Of a DNA stretch of 64,000 nt, positions 47,108 through 57,407 are shown one piece after another (the stretch's first letter is position 1; every line of letters begins with the position of its first letter). The translations under genes and the position numbers were made by a program. The stretch lies in NCBI RefSeq assembly GCF_029784155.1, contig NC_073693.1:283295456-283359455 (forward strand), given 5' to 3'. The DNA comes from Uranotaenia lowii (lineage: Eukaryota > Arthropoda > Insecta > Diptera > Culicidae). The notes under the pieces are model-generated. The model saw only the letters and a program-made list of their open reading frames with translations, did no database searches and was not told the DNA's origin.

Positions 47108-47703
47108 TTGAGGTTCCTTAGAGAGGTCATTTATCGAAATCGTTTGAAACTTGTAGAAGTTATGATTTTTAACTGTAACAATAATGCTTGCTTCAATGGA
47201 GGCATTTTGTGATATTTCGCTCGAGAGAAGGAAAAAATATTCGGTATCGATTTATAAAAAGGGCCTACTCGCCAATTGTAACGGGCCGAAATCCAATTTA
47301 TCGATTTTTCACGAAACAATAAAGGAAAAACTTGTATTTACCTATCGTGGAATGAAATTATGCTTATTTTTAAGGAGTTTAGGTACTCAGTCAGGAATAT
47401 GATTAGATACAGCGAAATAGGCAATTGATTATATTTTCTAGAACTTCGAATGCATTTTTCTCAAAACAGAGGTCTTGGAGTATTGGCCCTTTTCAAAAAT
47501 CCATACCGTATTGGATTTTCATTCATAACTTTCTTCTATACTGCTCGATTTTCATAAAGCCCCAATCAAGACAAATAGTCATCAGAAGTCCGCATCATGC
47601 TTGGAGTTGTAAAAAGAAAGTTTTTGCATTTAAAATTTTCCATAAAATTATTAAACGTCATCTTATTCTTTGTATGCAATGCGTGTTAGACGACAGTGGG
47701 TAG
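47108..47703. other. Flank between minisatellite and BEL element
   Basis: AT-rich. Frames at 47184-47402 and 47425-47703 show no recognisable motif. The last five bases (47699-47703, ggtag) are the target duplication of the BEL element. Confidence 0.5.
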
Positions 47704-48391
47704 TGTTGCCGTAGGTCAGTAAAAACAGGGGATTGGGTCGAGTTCCGACAGTATATTTGTACCAATACAAAACTGGTGTATAGAAATACTTCAAGACTAA
47801 AAATACAAAATACAAAATCATCAGAATGAGGTTATGTAAATGGATAAGCTAGACTTACATTTAGTCGACCTCCCCAAGCCAAACGAAACCTAGCAACTTT
47901 ATAATTTTCGCCGTTGGCCTAACCTGTTTTATGGTTTAGAATTAATTTATAATGCCTTACGGAGTTATTCAAATATTTAGTACTCACCGCAACGCTAAAT
48001 GTTCACAACAACAATAATGGCTTTACACCTCGATCAAAGGCAAATCTAAATTTGTCCTGGCTACGAATCTGTGCGAACAATCAAAATGAATAAAGGAAAT
48101 AGTTCTAATCTACATCTAGACAACTTACTTGTCCCTCCAGCTGGTACAATAAAGGTTCACAAATCTTCTAACTTTAAAACAACCGAAAACCTCTTAATGC
48201 CGCACTAAATCAACAAACTTTTCTACTGTTGCGTCGCGTGGTACTTTTCTCAAAACTATCATAACGGTACTTTCTCAACAAAGATAAATTTTCACTCTGC
48301 CCCCGCTCCAACGGTCAATGTTGCCAGATCGAAATGTCAATCTGATGACAGCTACAGGCAGCACTCGGTTTTCTCCACTCTTGCCGCAACA
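47704..48391 (-). repeat. 3' LTR of the BEL element
   Basis: 688 bp, bounded by TGTTG...CAACA. It is identical to the 5' LTR except at 47730 by my reading. The last twelve codons and stop of the pol frame (48352-48391) lie inside it. Confidence 0.95.
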
Positions 48392-50391
48392 TCCTCCCCC
48401 CGGTGGAATCCGGTAGACTCGGTTCCGCAACCATCTCCAACCTCCAGGACTGCTAGGCGAGACAACGGTCGACGAAATACTCCATCTCGAGTTTGTACTA
48501 ACGCTTGGCGACATCTACCATCCGGGTTTGTTATCAGCTGCAAGACTCTACCTCGGGTCCAACCATTTCGCCTACTGCCCTCTACCAGTACTACTAGGGC
48601 TCCAGCTTCGATCGGTTTCGTCTCCCCGAACCACTTAGTGCGTTTCGTCAGAGTTGGCAGGTACTCAAGAGTCCACCTCTTCCAGAACGTATTCAACTGC
48701 TTCTGAAGCTGACTCCATGAGTAGCTAAGTAGTTTGCTGCTGCATTCCGTTTCAACGATCGGCTGACATACTCCATCGGAACTACCCAGCAGGAAGTGGT
48801 TTGGGGTAATCGCTTCACTCTCCGCGGAGTCTAACGGCAAATACGTCAACGGTCTACTATTGACGATGGATTCGGCCTCAACCAGTAGTGTTTGCAGTTT
48901 CTCGTCGTCCAGTTTATCGTGGTATGCTTCCAACAACGCCTGCTTGACGGACCGGACCATCCTTTCCCAAGCTCCACCCATATGGGGAGCAGCCGGGGGA
49001 ATGAAATGCCACGTTGTGGTAGTATTCGTGAATGTGGCTTCAACACCGGAGTTGATTTGTTGACGAAGTATTTTCTCGGCACCCTGGAAGTTCGTCCCAT
49101 TGTCACTGTGCACTTCGGCTGGGGCACCTCTTCGGCCGATGAATCGGCGTATAGCAGCAATGCAGGATTCGGTAGTCAAGCTGTGAACAGGTTCTAGAAG
49201 GACGGCTCTCACCGTAAGGCACGTGAAGAGAGCTACCCACCTTTTCACGTTACTCCTTCCAACTCGCACCATTAACGGACCAAAGTAGTCCAGCCCTACG
49301 TTCGAAAAGGGACGGACTTGCGACGACAATCGGGCCACCGGTAGCGGTGCCATCCTGGGAATAGCTGGTCGAGCCTTGTAAACAGCGCACTGTTGACATT
49401 TCTTCGCTACTGTTCTCACCAAAGATCGTAGTGCTGGTACGTGAATACGTTGCCGTGCTTCATTAACCACGGTCTCGTTGTTGGCGTGATGAAATCTACG
49501 ATGCAATTCATCGATGTACAAAAAGGTAATCCAGTGTTCCTTGGGAAGTATCACCGGGAACTTTGCGTCCTTCTTAACACCTTTTACTGCAGCGATTCTT
49601 CCGTCGAGACGAAGAACCCCGTACTCGTCGATACTCGGGGTCAGCTGATAGATTCGACTGGATTTTTCAATACGTATTTGATCCTTCTTCGGCAATTTTA
49701 GATTTCTTTTAAGGGTTACAACTTCATCGGGATATGCTTCGCGTTGGGCCAACATAAACAAAGAACGTTCAGCCTTCTGCAGTTCTGCTCTCGTAAGACA
49801 GCCTAAGTTGCGACGTTCAGGAGGCAATTGTCTGTTGGCACTGTAACGGTGGACGTATGCTGTTGTTCGTAGAATTCGGCACCATTTTGAGAAGCGACGA
49901 TAGTCAATAACAGGTTGGAAAAAGGGCACATCATGATGTGAATAACACGCCCGTAGTTCCTCTTCAGTCGTCGATACCACTTTACTGACTGGCCATCGAT
50001 CCTCGGACAGTCTCAGGAATTCCGGTCCACTATACCAGATGCTCGTCACTTTAAAGAAAGGGCCTGATCCCCACTTTGTTGCTTCGTCGGCAGGGTTCTG
50101 CTTCGACGGGACCCATCTCCATTCGTTCCGGTTGGTCAACTCCAGGATTTCTGCGACCCTGAATGCCACGAAGCGGTGATATTTCCGGGGGTCTCCCAGG
50201 ATCCAGCTCAGAGCCGTGCTTGAATCGGTCCAGAAACAGCGTCTCGTAACTCGCAGTGAATGGTTTTGAACGACAAACTGTGTCAAACGAGCGCCTAGAA
50301 CACATCCTTGGATCTCCAAGCGGGGTATAGTCCACGGTTTGAGCGGGGCAACCTTGGTCTTAGCGGCCACCAATGCGACTTCACTGCCACC
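48352..50391 (-). CDS. BEL/Pao RNase H-integrase, second part (same frame as the first)
   Basis: Continuation of the polyprotein after the TGA; the first internal Met is at 50373, giving 673 residues. Numbered from that Met, the RNase H remainder includes CFWTDSSTALSWI (Asp50) and VPSKQNPADEATK. The integrase zinc finger is HRRFHH at 291-296 and CQQC at 326-329. The integrase core has LDYFGPL (Asp362), HSDNGTNF (Asp424) and MGGAWERMVR (Glu470). The C-terminal domain common to BEL integrases runs from about 560 to 645 (KWFGETKPIEAGALV onward). The stop codon lies 40 nt inside the 3' LTR. Because it shares the frame with the first part, one mutation explains the break. A separately translated protein is unlikely, since the start would fall within RNase H. 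Confidence 0.9.
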   Translation of the reverse strand, partial: GGSEVALVAAKTKVAPLKPWTIPRLEIQGCVLGARLTQFVVQNHSLRVTRRCFWTDSSTALSWILGDPRKYHRFVAFRVAEILELTNRNEWRWVPSKQNPADEATKWGSGPFFKVTSIWYSGPEFLRLSEDRWPVSKVVSTTEEELRACYSHHDVPFFQPVIDYRRFSKWCRILRTTAYVHRYSANRQLPPERRNLGCLTRAELQKAERSLFMLAQREAYPDEVVTLKRNLKLPKKDQIRIEKSSRIYQLTPSIDEYGVLRLDGRIAAVKGVKKDAKFPVILPKEHWITFLYIDELHRRFHHANNETVVNEARQRIHVPALRSLVRTVAKKCQQCAVYKARPAIPRMAPLPVARLSSQVRPFSNVGLDYFGPLMVRVGRSNVKRWVALFTCLTVRAVLLEPVHSLTTESCIAAIRRFIGRRGAPAEVHSDNGTNFQGAEKILRQQINSGVEATFTNTTTTWHFIPPAAPHMGGAWERMVRSVKQALLEAYHDKLDDEKLQTLLVEAESIVNSRPLTYLPLDSAESEAITPNHFLLGSSDGVCQPIVETECSSKLLSYSWSQLQKQLNTFWKRWTLEYLPTLTKRTKWFGETKPIEAGALVVLVEGSRRNGWTRGRVLQLITNPDGRCRQALVQTRDGVFRRPLSRLAVLEVGDGCGTESTGFHRGEDVAARVEKTECCL
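48392..48401 (-). other. Polypurine tract
   Basis: In element orientation ggggggagga directly abuts the start of the 3' LTR, the expected position of the plus-strand primer. Confidence 0.85.
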
Positions 50392-53300
50392 TCAGGAGTT
50401 GATGTAACGGAAGTAGACTGCACATGAATATGCAACTTCGCTGGCGTCCACAAATGTGTGGATTTCGATGTTCTGAGGAGCTTCCGAGAAGTAACTTCGC
50501 TGTATTCCTATGTTGTTAATGTGCTTCAGCATTTCAACCCATCGATGCCACAATTCGCAAGTATCGTCGTCAACTGGCTCGTCCCAACCGAGCTTCTTAC
50601 GCCAGGCCTCTTGGATTATAATTTTCCCAAAAATGAGATACGGAGCCAACAATCCTAGTGGATCAAACATGGTCATGACGTATCGCAGAATCTGTCGTTT
50701 CGTAGGAGTAGATTTGTTCTGAATCAGGAACGCCATGTCATCACGCATAACCATAGAAAATCTGAATTCGTCCTTGGCTGTGTCCCAGATTATTCCGAGA
50801 ACTCGTTCGGATGCTTCTCCTTTCCCGGGATTCAAATCTTTAATTGTTTCCGATGACATCTCTCCTAGGTGCTCTACAACTTGTGGACAATTGGAGCAGA
50901 AGTTACGCAATTCAAACCCACCCTTCAGGTGGATCTCCTTTACTTGACTGGTAATTCGCTGGGCTTGTTCAATGCTCCGAAAACTCGCAACATAATCGTC
51001 AACATAATGGCCGGAAATAATATTTTCGACGGCGTCTGGATACTCCTCGATGAACTGCTGTGCATTGGTATTTTTGACAAATTGTGCCGTGGCAGGCGAA
51101 CAGGATGACCCGAAGGTGGCGACGTCCATAACAAAAATTTCAGGATCAACATCAGGATCGTCGCGCCATAAAAATCTCTGCGCCGACCGATCCTCTTCGC
51201 GGATGCGGATTTGATGATACATCTCCTTTATGTCCCCCGAAACTGCGACCGGATGTTGGCGAAATCTGAACAAAACAGCTGGTAGGGATGTGAGCTGATC
51301 CGGGCCCTTCAGCAGCAGTGTATTTAGCGATATTCCATCGACTCGGGCGGCCGCATCCCATATCAACCGTACCTTGCCTGGTTTTTTAGGATTGGTCACA
51401 GCTCCGAGGGGAAGGTACCAAGTACGACGGACATCTGCAGTGTCTAACTCAGAAGGTGTTGCTCGATGACAATATCCCTTTTGTTGGTACTCGCGGATTT
51501 GACGTGTGATGCTTTCTCTTAACAGGGGGTCCTTCAACATCTTTCGCTCAAGACACTGTAGCCTTCCAAAACACATGGCGTAACTATCAGGGAACTCTAC
51601 GTAGTCGTACCTCCAGAGTAACCCCGATTCGAATCTGTCTCCGACCCTTTTTGTTGTATCCTTCAGTATTTTTATCGCTCGTTTATCTTCGTCGCTGACA
51701 ATCGGTTGAAATACTTTGGTTCCTTCTTCTTCGACGGCAAAAAACCTTTTAGCAGCTTCATCAAAAGGAGTTTCGTCCTGGCACTCACACACATGGTAAC
51801 TAATCGTTGGAGTCTGGTCATCTCGCGTACCACCATATACGCACCACCCTAAGCGAGTGCGTACGGCGGTAGGATCTCCAGCACCTCCTTCTCTCGCCTT
51901 GAGAGGGACAACAAGTTTTAGGTTATCGAGTCCAATAAGAAGCTGTGGACAAACGTTTTCGAAACCTTTAATAGGCAATCCTCTAAGATGAGGGAACTTT
52001 TGCTTCATCGTGCTGATCGGAAGAGTTTGTTTCGGAAGATCTAACGATTGGATGGTACCGACATTGACGAGTGGGTATCGCTTGGTTTGACCTGCTCCCG
52101 AAATAGAGAAGCCAACACGCTTCGATTCGTTTTCCACTCTCGTAACATTGCTTGTCCACTTCAAGCATAACGGCTGCTTTCGCCCATTCAAGCCTAGTTT
52201 ATCAGCCAACTCCGTTTCTATCATCGTCAATGATGAGCCTTCATCAATGAATGCAAAGGTATCAACCGATGAGTTACCGTTGTACAAAACGATCGGGATT
52301 ATGCGGTACAGCAAAGATGAAGCAGTAGAATGATGGCTGACAGTTTCTGAGGGCGAGCTTGATGGTGTGTTGTTGGATGGCTTCGGCGGTACAGACTGGT
52401 GCAGGAGAGGATGGTGCCGTTTACTGCAACCGTTGACACCACAGCGATTCCTATTATTACACGGTCGTCGACCATGTGCATACAGGCACGTTCTGCATAG
52501 GGCCAGCTCTTGAATCCGCTTCCACCGTTCATCGACAGATAGCTGTTGAAATGTACGACAGTCTCGTGCACGATGCCCCAACTTTTGGCATACCGCACAC
52601 GCAATCGTTCGTTGTGAATTTCCGAGCGTACCCCGGGGGTTTACAGCTGAGCTCCCCCCGGTATCGGAGTGCACAAAACTCCGTTCTACTTTGTGCTTTT
52701 CTCGTCTAGTCGGATGTCGTTTTGATTCCGCATTGTAGGTGGTGACACTGTAGGCATCAGTCACGACCTCTTCCATAAACGCTCCAAACGTCTGGAGGTT
52801 AACCACTTCATGCACCCTTCGATAGCTGGCCCATCGCATCTGGTACTCGGTCGGAAGTTTTCCGATCAGATCCTTAAGCAGGCTAGGGTTGGCCAGATGA
52901 TCCGTTAGTTCGGCTGCAATGATGTGATCGCAGAGAGCTTGCACTACGGTCCCGAATTCGATGAGTGTCTCGAGTCGGTCCGTTTTCGGAGATGGAGTGG
53001 CCTTAACACGCTCGATTAGTGAGTGCACCAAAAGATCCGGACGACCAAAGAGCATCCGCAATTCTTGAATGACACGAGGAACCGATGCTGGTAAGATCAA
53101 TCGGCTTCGGACTGCTTCCCATGCCGCTCCTTTAAGGCATCGTTGCAGGCGGATCATATTTTCCCCTTCGCTGAAACCACACGCCTCCGTCGTGTAATTA
53201 TATTGGCTTATGAATACCGGCCAGTCCACAGGATCTCCGGAAAACGGCGGCAAATCTCGTGGCAGAACTTGACGGGCTGCCGCTTGTGACTTGGATGGAC

Positions 53301-54261
53301 CTGGCGCAAGAGTATTCGTTCGTCGCTCCACATTTGCGACAGGAAACTCAACTTGGGTAACCGGAACAGCAGGTTCAGGTAGTTGTTGATTAACTCGCTC
53401 CTCGCTGTTCTCGGATCGCTCCGAAATAGTCGGTAAAACTGGCTGCGGAAACAAAGGTGCTTTTGCTGACTGAGCCATTGCACCTGATGAACAAACTGTT
53501 GTTGTTGTTGGAACCAACTGCTGCTTGGGTGGAGATATCGGCTCATCTCGTTTCTCAGCTGGAGGGAATGAAGCTGTTTCCAACTGTTGCTGTGCAATTG
53601 CAGGGGGTGTCAATGCCAATCGACACAGATTGAATTGATTTTGCAGCTCTTGAAGCTGCATTACGGACGGTCGTTCATTTCCCTGCCAGGCGCGTAGTTG
53701 CTGCTGCAGGGTAGGCACGGTTTTCGGTTTTTGATACTGCTCCTCTTTCCTGGTGACCACCTCTCCATAAGGAACATTCTGGATGTCGCGTGAAATCTGT
53801 CCACCGACTGCACCTTCCGTGTCAGAATGTGTTTGGCTAGCCACCCAGTTCGCAGTTCGCTGCGACTTTTCTTTCGGCAATTCTATTTCCTGTGACCGGC
53901 TGCTGTGTGAATCGTCTTCCTCCATCAAATCGCTCATCAATTTGTATCGTGTTGCGATATACCTTTTTTCCAGCTCCTGTTCCTCCTCCAGTTGCTTCAA
54001 CTTCAGCGCGAGTTTTGCCTTACGGACGGAGGACGAGGTCCGAATAGAAGCGGTTTTTGTCGGAAGGCATTTTGTACACATCCATGGTTTGTTTTTTATA
54101 TCATCACCTACTCCGGCACAGGAAAAGTGCCACCAATTGGAGCACCGATCGCAAGCGACAACATTGTCGGCTGAATCCGGCTTATCACATGCCACACAGC
54201 TGAATGCATTTTCCAGATCGATGGTGTTGTAATAATCGCTGGAACTCATCTCAGTGGCCAT
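50392..54261 (-). CDS. BEL/Pao Gag-protease-RT polyprotein, first part (ends at in-frame TGA)
   Basis: 1289 codons from the ATG at 54261, chosen because the upstream extension lies in the LTR and the PHD finger begins soon after. Residues 22-65 form a PHD-type zinc finger (CVAC...CDRC...WHFSC...CTKC). A Lys/Glu-rich helical stretch (80-115) and Gln/Pro-rich linkers follow. The BEL-type Gag domain (DUF1759-like) spans about 330-500. A CCHC knuckle, CAVCQKLGHRARDC, is at 555-568 and a second Cys/His cluster at 589-621. The retropepsin-like protease has FIDEGSS at 671-677. The reverse transcriptase has SGDIKEMYHQI near 1008 and catalytic YVDD at 1086-1089. A BEL-specific region follows, and RNase H starts at FVDAS (1270). 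The frame stops at TGA 50394-50392 and resumes downstream in the same frame. The product would assemble virus-like particles and copy the element RNA. Confidence 0.92.
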   Translation of the reverse strand: MATEMSSSDYYNTIDLENAFSCVACDKPDSADNVVACDRCSNWWHFSCAGVGDDIKNKPWMCTKCLPTKTASIRTSSSVRKAKLALKLKQLEEEQELEKRYIATRYKLMSDLMEEDDSHSSRSQEIELPKEKSQRTANWVASQTHSDTEGAVGGQISRDIQNVPYGEVVTRKEEQYQKPKTVPTLQQQLRAWQGNERPSVMQLQELQNQFNLCRLALTPPAIAQQQLETASFPPAEKRDEPISPPKQQLVPTTTTVCSSGAMAQSAKAPLFPQPVLPTISERSENSEERVNQQLPEPAVPVTQVEFPVANVERRTNTLAPGPSKSQAAARQVLPRDLPPFSGDPVDWPVFISQYNYTTEACGFSEGENMIRLQRCLKGAAWEAVRSRLILPASVPRVIQELRMLFGRPDLLVHSLIERVKATPSPKTDRLETLIEFGTVVQALCDHIIAAELTDHLANPSLLKDLIGKLPTEYQMRWASYRRVHEVVNLQTFGAFMEEVVTDAYSVTTYNAESKRHPTRREKHKVERSFVHSDTGGSSAVNPRGTLGNSQRTIACAVCQKLGHRARDCRTFQQLSVDERWKRIQELALCRTCLYAHGRRPCNNRNRCGVNGCSKRHHPLLHQSVPPKPSNNTPSSSPSETVSHHSTASSLLYRIIPIVLYNGNSSVDTFAFIDEGSSLTMIETELADKLGLNGRKQPLCLKWTSNVTRVENESKRVGFSISGAGQTKRYPLVNVGTIQSLDLPKQTLPISTMKQKFPHLRGLPIKGFENVCPQLLIGLDNLKLVVPLKAREGGAGDPTAVRTRLGWCVYGGTRDDQTPTISYHVCECQDETPFDEAAKRFFAVEEEGTKVFQPIVSDEDKRAIKILKDTTKRVGDRFESGLLWRYDYVEFPDSYAMCFGRLQCLERKMLKDPLLRESITRQIREYQQKGYCHRATPSELDTADVRRTWYLPLGAVTNPKKPGKVRLIWDAAARVDGISLNTLLLKGPDQLTSLPAVLFRFRQHPVAVSGDIKEMYHQIRIREEDRSAQRFLWRDDPDVDPEIFVMDVATFGSSCSPATAQFVKNTNAQQFIEEYPDAVENIISGHYVDDYVASFRSIEQAQRITSQVKEIHLKGGFELRNFCSNCPQVVEHLGEMSSETIKDLNPGKGEASERVLGIIWDTAKDEFRFSMVMRDDMAFLIQNKSTPTKRQILRYVMTMFDPLGLLAPYLIFGKIIIQEAWRKKLGWDEPVDDDTCELWHRWVEMLKHINNIGIQRSYFSEAPQNIEIHTFVDASEVAYSCAVYFRYINS

Positions 54262-54281
54262 CGTGTAAATTCTTGAAGAAT

Positions 54282-54969
54282 TGTTGCCGTAGGTCAGTAA
54301 AAACAGAGGATTGGGTCGAGTTCCGACAGTATATTTGTACCAATACAAAACTGGTGTATAGAAATACTTCAAGACTAAAAATACAAAATACAAAATCATC
54401 AGAATGAGGTTATGTAAATGGATAAGCTAGACTTACATTTAGTCGACCTCCCCAAGCCAAACGAAACCTAGCAACTTTATAATTTTCGCCGTTGGCCTAA
54501 CCTGTTTTATGGTTTAGAATTAATTTATAATGCCTTACGGAGTTATTCAAATATTTAGTACTCACCGCAACGCTAAATGTTCACAACAACAATAATGGCT
54601 TTACACCTCGATCAAAGGCAAATCTAAATTTGTCCTGGCTACGAATCTGTGCGAACAATCAAAATGAATAAAGGAAATAGTTCTAATCTACATCTAGACA
54701 ACTTACTTGTCCCTCCAGCTGGTACAATAAAGGTTCACAAATCTTCTAACTTTAAAACAACCGAAAACCTCTTAATGCCGCACTAAATCAACAAACTTTT
54801 CTACTGTTGCGTCGCGTGGTACTTTTCTCAAAACTATCATAACGGTACTTTCTCAACAAAGATAAATTTTCACTCTGCCCCCGCTCCAACGGTCAATGTT
54901 GCCAGATCGAAATGTCAATCTGATGACAGCTACAGGCAGCACTCGGTTTTCTCCACTCTTGCCGCAACA
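54282..54969 (-). repeat. 5' LTR of the BEL element
   Basis: 688 bp; in element orientation it is the promoter-bearing LTR. The gag frame remains open upstream into it as far as 54399, but the first Met with good context for the product lies outside, at 54261. Only 20 nt separate the LTR edge from that ATG. Confidence 0.95.
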
Positions 54970-54974
54970 GGTAG

Positions 54975-57278
54975 TCTGATTATAATTTTTGAACTGCCAC
55001 CTTTTAAAGGCGCAGTGTGTTTGATTCAATATTTTAATGAAATTTCAATTCAAATTTACCAATCAAAGTTGGTTATTGAATTCAATATCATCTTTAATTG
55101 TTGAATTAAATGTCTTAGCTGGCAAATTGTTTAACATGTTTGTCAGTACTTATTTTGAAACACCTTTCTGGAGCCAGTAATTTCCAATTATTATGGTACA
55201 TTATTTTTTTGAACTGAAAATGAAGACTCGAGCGTAAACGATAAAAAAGCATCAAAAACAATCCACCCTCAAATATCCTGTATATCTCTGTTTTCGAATT
55301 AAGACCTGTCTAGCATTTTCCGATAAACCATTCGCCTAGATAATGTCAACATTTCATATCCTGGAGTGTCCCAAAACCATATGCCCACTGGAACTGATAA
55401 CAGCAAGTATGTAACCATATCCCGTTGACGCCTACCCTCAGCAAAAAAAACTGCTGCACTTTTATGGAAATTTTCCAGCTGGCTTTCTATCGGAGGAAAA
55501 ACATCCAAAAGGAAAAACCAACCCTCATCGTTCGACCGAACCCGGCTTCGGATAAGAAGTGACAATTTTTATACCTAAAAGGGTAACAGCAAACTTAAAA
55601 GAGAAGAAGCAGAAAAACAAACCACCCGACGATACACCTCTAGGAACAACCCACAGGGCCCTCGCCAGGCCAGGCCAGGCCGCAAGCAATGTGGCAAAAC
55701 ATGTCCGTATAAAACTAGGACAACAAAACTGCTGATAACGGGAAATTGTACACCAGCAAAGAGCAGTCGCCGGTTGGTTGACTTTTTTCATGTCTGTCTG
55801 TAGTAGGTCCGCGTGCTCATCATCGACAAACCGCACCACCGGGCTGATGGCCCCCGGTTTGCTCACTTCCAGTTCCAGCTCCAGCTCCAGCAGCGAAGCC
55901 GAATGGCCGTTTCTAGACCTCTCTACTGTTACAGCCAGACACTTCACGGTAGCTTCAATGCCATCATACCTTGCCACTCTACTTTTATAGAAATTAACTG
56001 TTCACACATCGGTGGATTGTCATTGAGCCTTTTGGGAAATGCCATTTCCCTTTTTATCAGACAGAACAGAAAGTGTTGCATGAGGGCAATTGCTTTTATT
56101 TTATTGTAAACAAGTTGGGCAAGAAGTTAAATGAAAGATCTAGAAATAGATTAGAAAAAAAATAGCTTCACTTCCTAATCAAAATTCAAGAATTCAAAGC
56201 TTTTTATCTCTTGATAAAAATATTTCGCGATGAACTCTCAAAACTGAATAACGTATAAATTCGAATCTCGCGCCATTCAAGCTTCGAAGCACACTTGAGC
56301 ATACTTCCTACCTAAAAAAACACCTACGCACTTGACAATGAGTTAACCATCTTCTTCCATTCCTTGGCCTGAACCCACGCCAGCTTTTTTTTTTGAATAA
56401 GTCCTCATCTCGCGTATCCGAAATCCCGACAAGATATTTTCGGCAGGCTGCGTATTTTGGAGCCGCAGTGCGTTGGTTGAGTCCAGTCCATCAGAGAGAA
56501 TCATCTCCACGGGCCATCCTCCTCCATTCAGTGTGCACTTTACTTTGATGGTGGTAAATCCACCGTCGGTAATCGGCGGCCACTTACACAAACCAGCTGT
56601 GAAATCATTTCTGGATCCCCCAACAGCATCAGCAACAGTTCTTCCATCTTTTCATTCATCCATCCAAGGAGTGCGAGGGTGTACCTGCACGGTGATTGAA
56701 ATAACAGTCGTGTCCGTTCGTTGGTGTCGTCGTTGAATGTCGACAAACGGCAGCCGTTCCAGTACGGATCTGGGGCGGAATCTGTTATTCCTGCCACGCG
56801 CGGACATGCGCACTTCGGGCTTCCTTGAGTGCTGCTCCTCGTTGTGCGTGTGTATTTTTAGTCCATGTTTAATTGTCATGAAAAGACGAATCTGTTTCGA
56901 TCTTCAATATGAAGGATTAAAAATACTTATATTTCAAAATAAAAAAAAGTTAACTTTGTAACACCATCACGTATTATTCGGTACAATTTGGTACCCGAGA
57001 GTTTCCATGCCAGAAATTGTTTGTATAAAAGTTTAATGAGTCTTCGATTTTGTTAACATTCATAGATCTCACATGTGATTTAGATACAATATTAGGGAGC
57101 TACTGAATCGATTTCTACTTTGATCAACATGAAATTTTCGCAGATAATCATCATTAACTAAGCCTGAAATTAAAATATCTGAAAACTGTTTCTAACGTTT
57201 GAAAGCCTATAATTTGAGTTTCAAATAGGCTAAATTTGGTTTGTGGTTGGTGTTTTTTTTTATATATTCCTTAAAATG
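54975..57278. other. Unique flank with a GC-richer part, no recognised gene
   Basis: AT-rich to about 55300, balanced to GC-rich at 55300-56880 (ccagctccagctccagcagc near 55872; gccaggccaggccaggcc near 55663), then AT-rich again. Frames of 75-150 codons overlap on both strands and show no recognisable domains. A Leu/Glu-repeat stretch on the minus strand at about 55880 comes from the CCAGCT repeats. Confidence 0.45.
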
Positions 57279-57407
57279 TAAAGGGTGATACGGTCAAAAT
57301 TTGGTCAAGGGAAAACGCGTGTAAATCGGTGAAATCGTTTATTTAAAAAATCTAATTAAATTTCTTTTTCAAGTTTAATTAGTATAAAATTCAGGAAAAA
57401 TATTCAG

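Larger units (their letters stand above)
47704..54969 (-). mobile_element. BEL/Pao LTR retrotransposon, near-intact and young
   Basis: A 7266-bp element on the minus strand. Two 688-bp LTRs (47704-48391 and 54282-54969) start TGTTG and end CAACA, and a perfect 5-bp target duplication GGTAG flanks it (47699-47703 and 54970-54974). I found one difference between the LTRs (47730 g, 54308 a), so insertion was recent. One long gag-pol frame covers the interior in the order Gag, protease, reverse transcriptase, RNase H, integrase, which is the BEL/Pao order. No envelope-like gene is present. The only obvious lesion is one in-frame TGA (50394-50392) within the RNase H region. Confidence 0.96.

Noticed and set aside
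53208..53597. Alternative minus-strand frame overlapping Gag
   Set aside because: Out-of-frame shadow in a Gln/Pro-rich coding stretch; no similarity to an accessory protein.
54262..54399. Gag start at 54399 inside the LTR
   Set aside because: The extra 46 residues are LTR-encoded and hydrophobic and lack similarity to Gag. The Met at 54261 precedes the PHD finger directly.
49441..54407. Plus-strand frames inside the BEL element
   Set aside because: They are antisense shadows of the gag-pol frame, without known domains.
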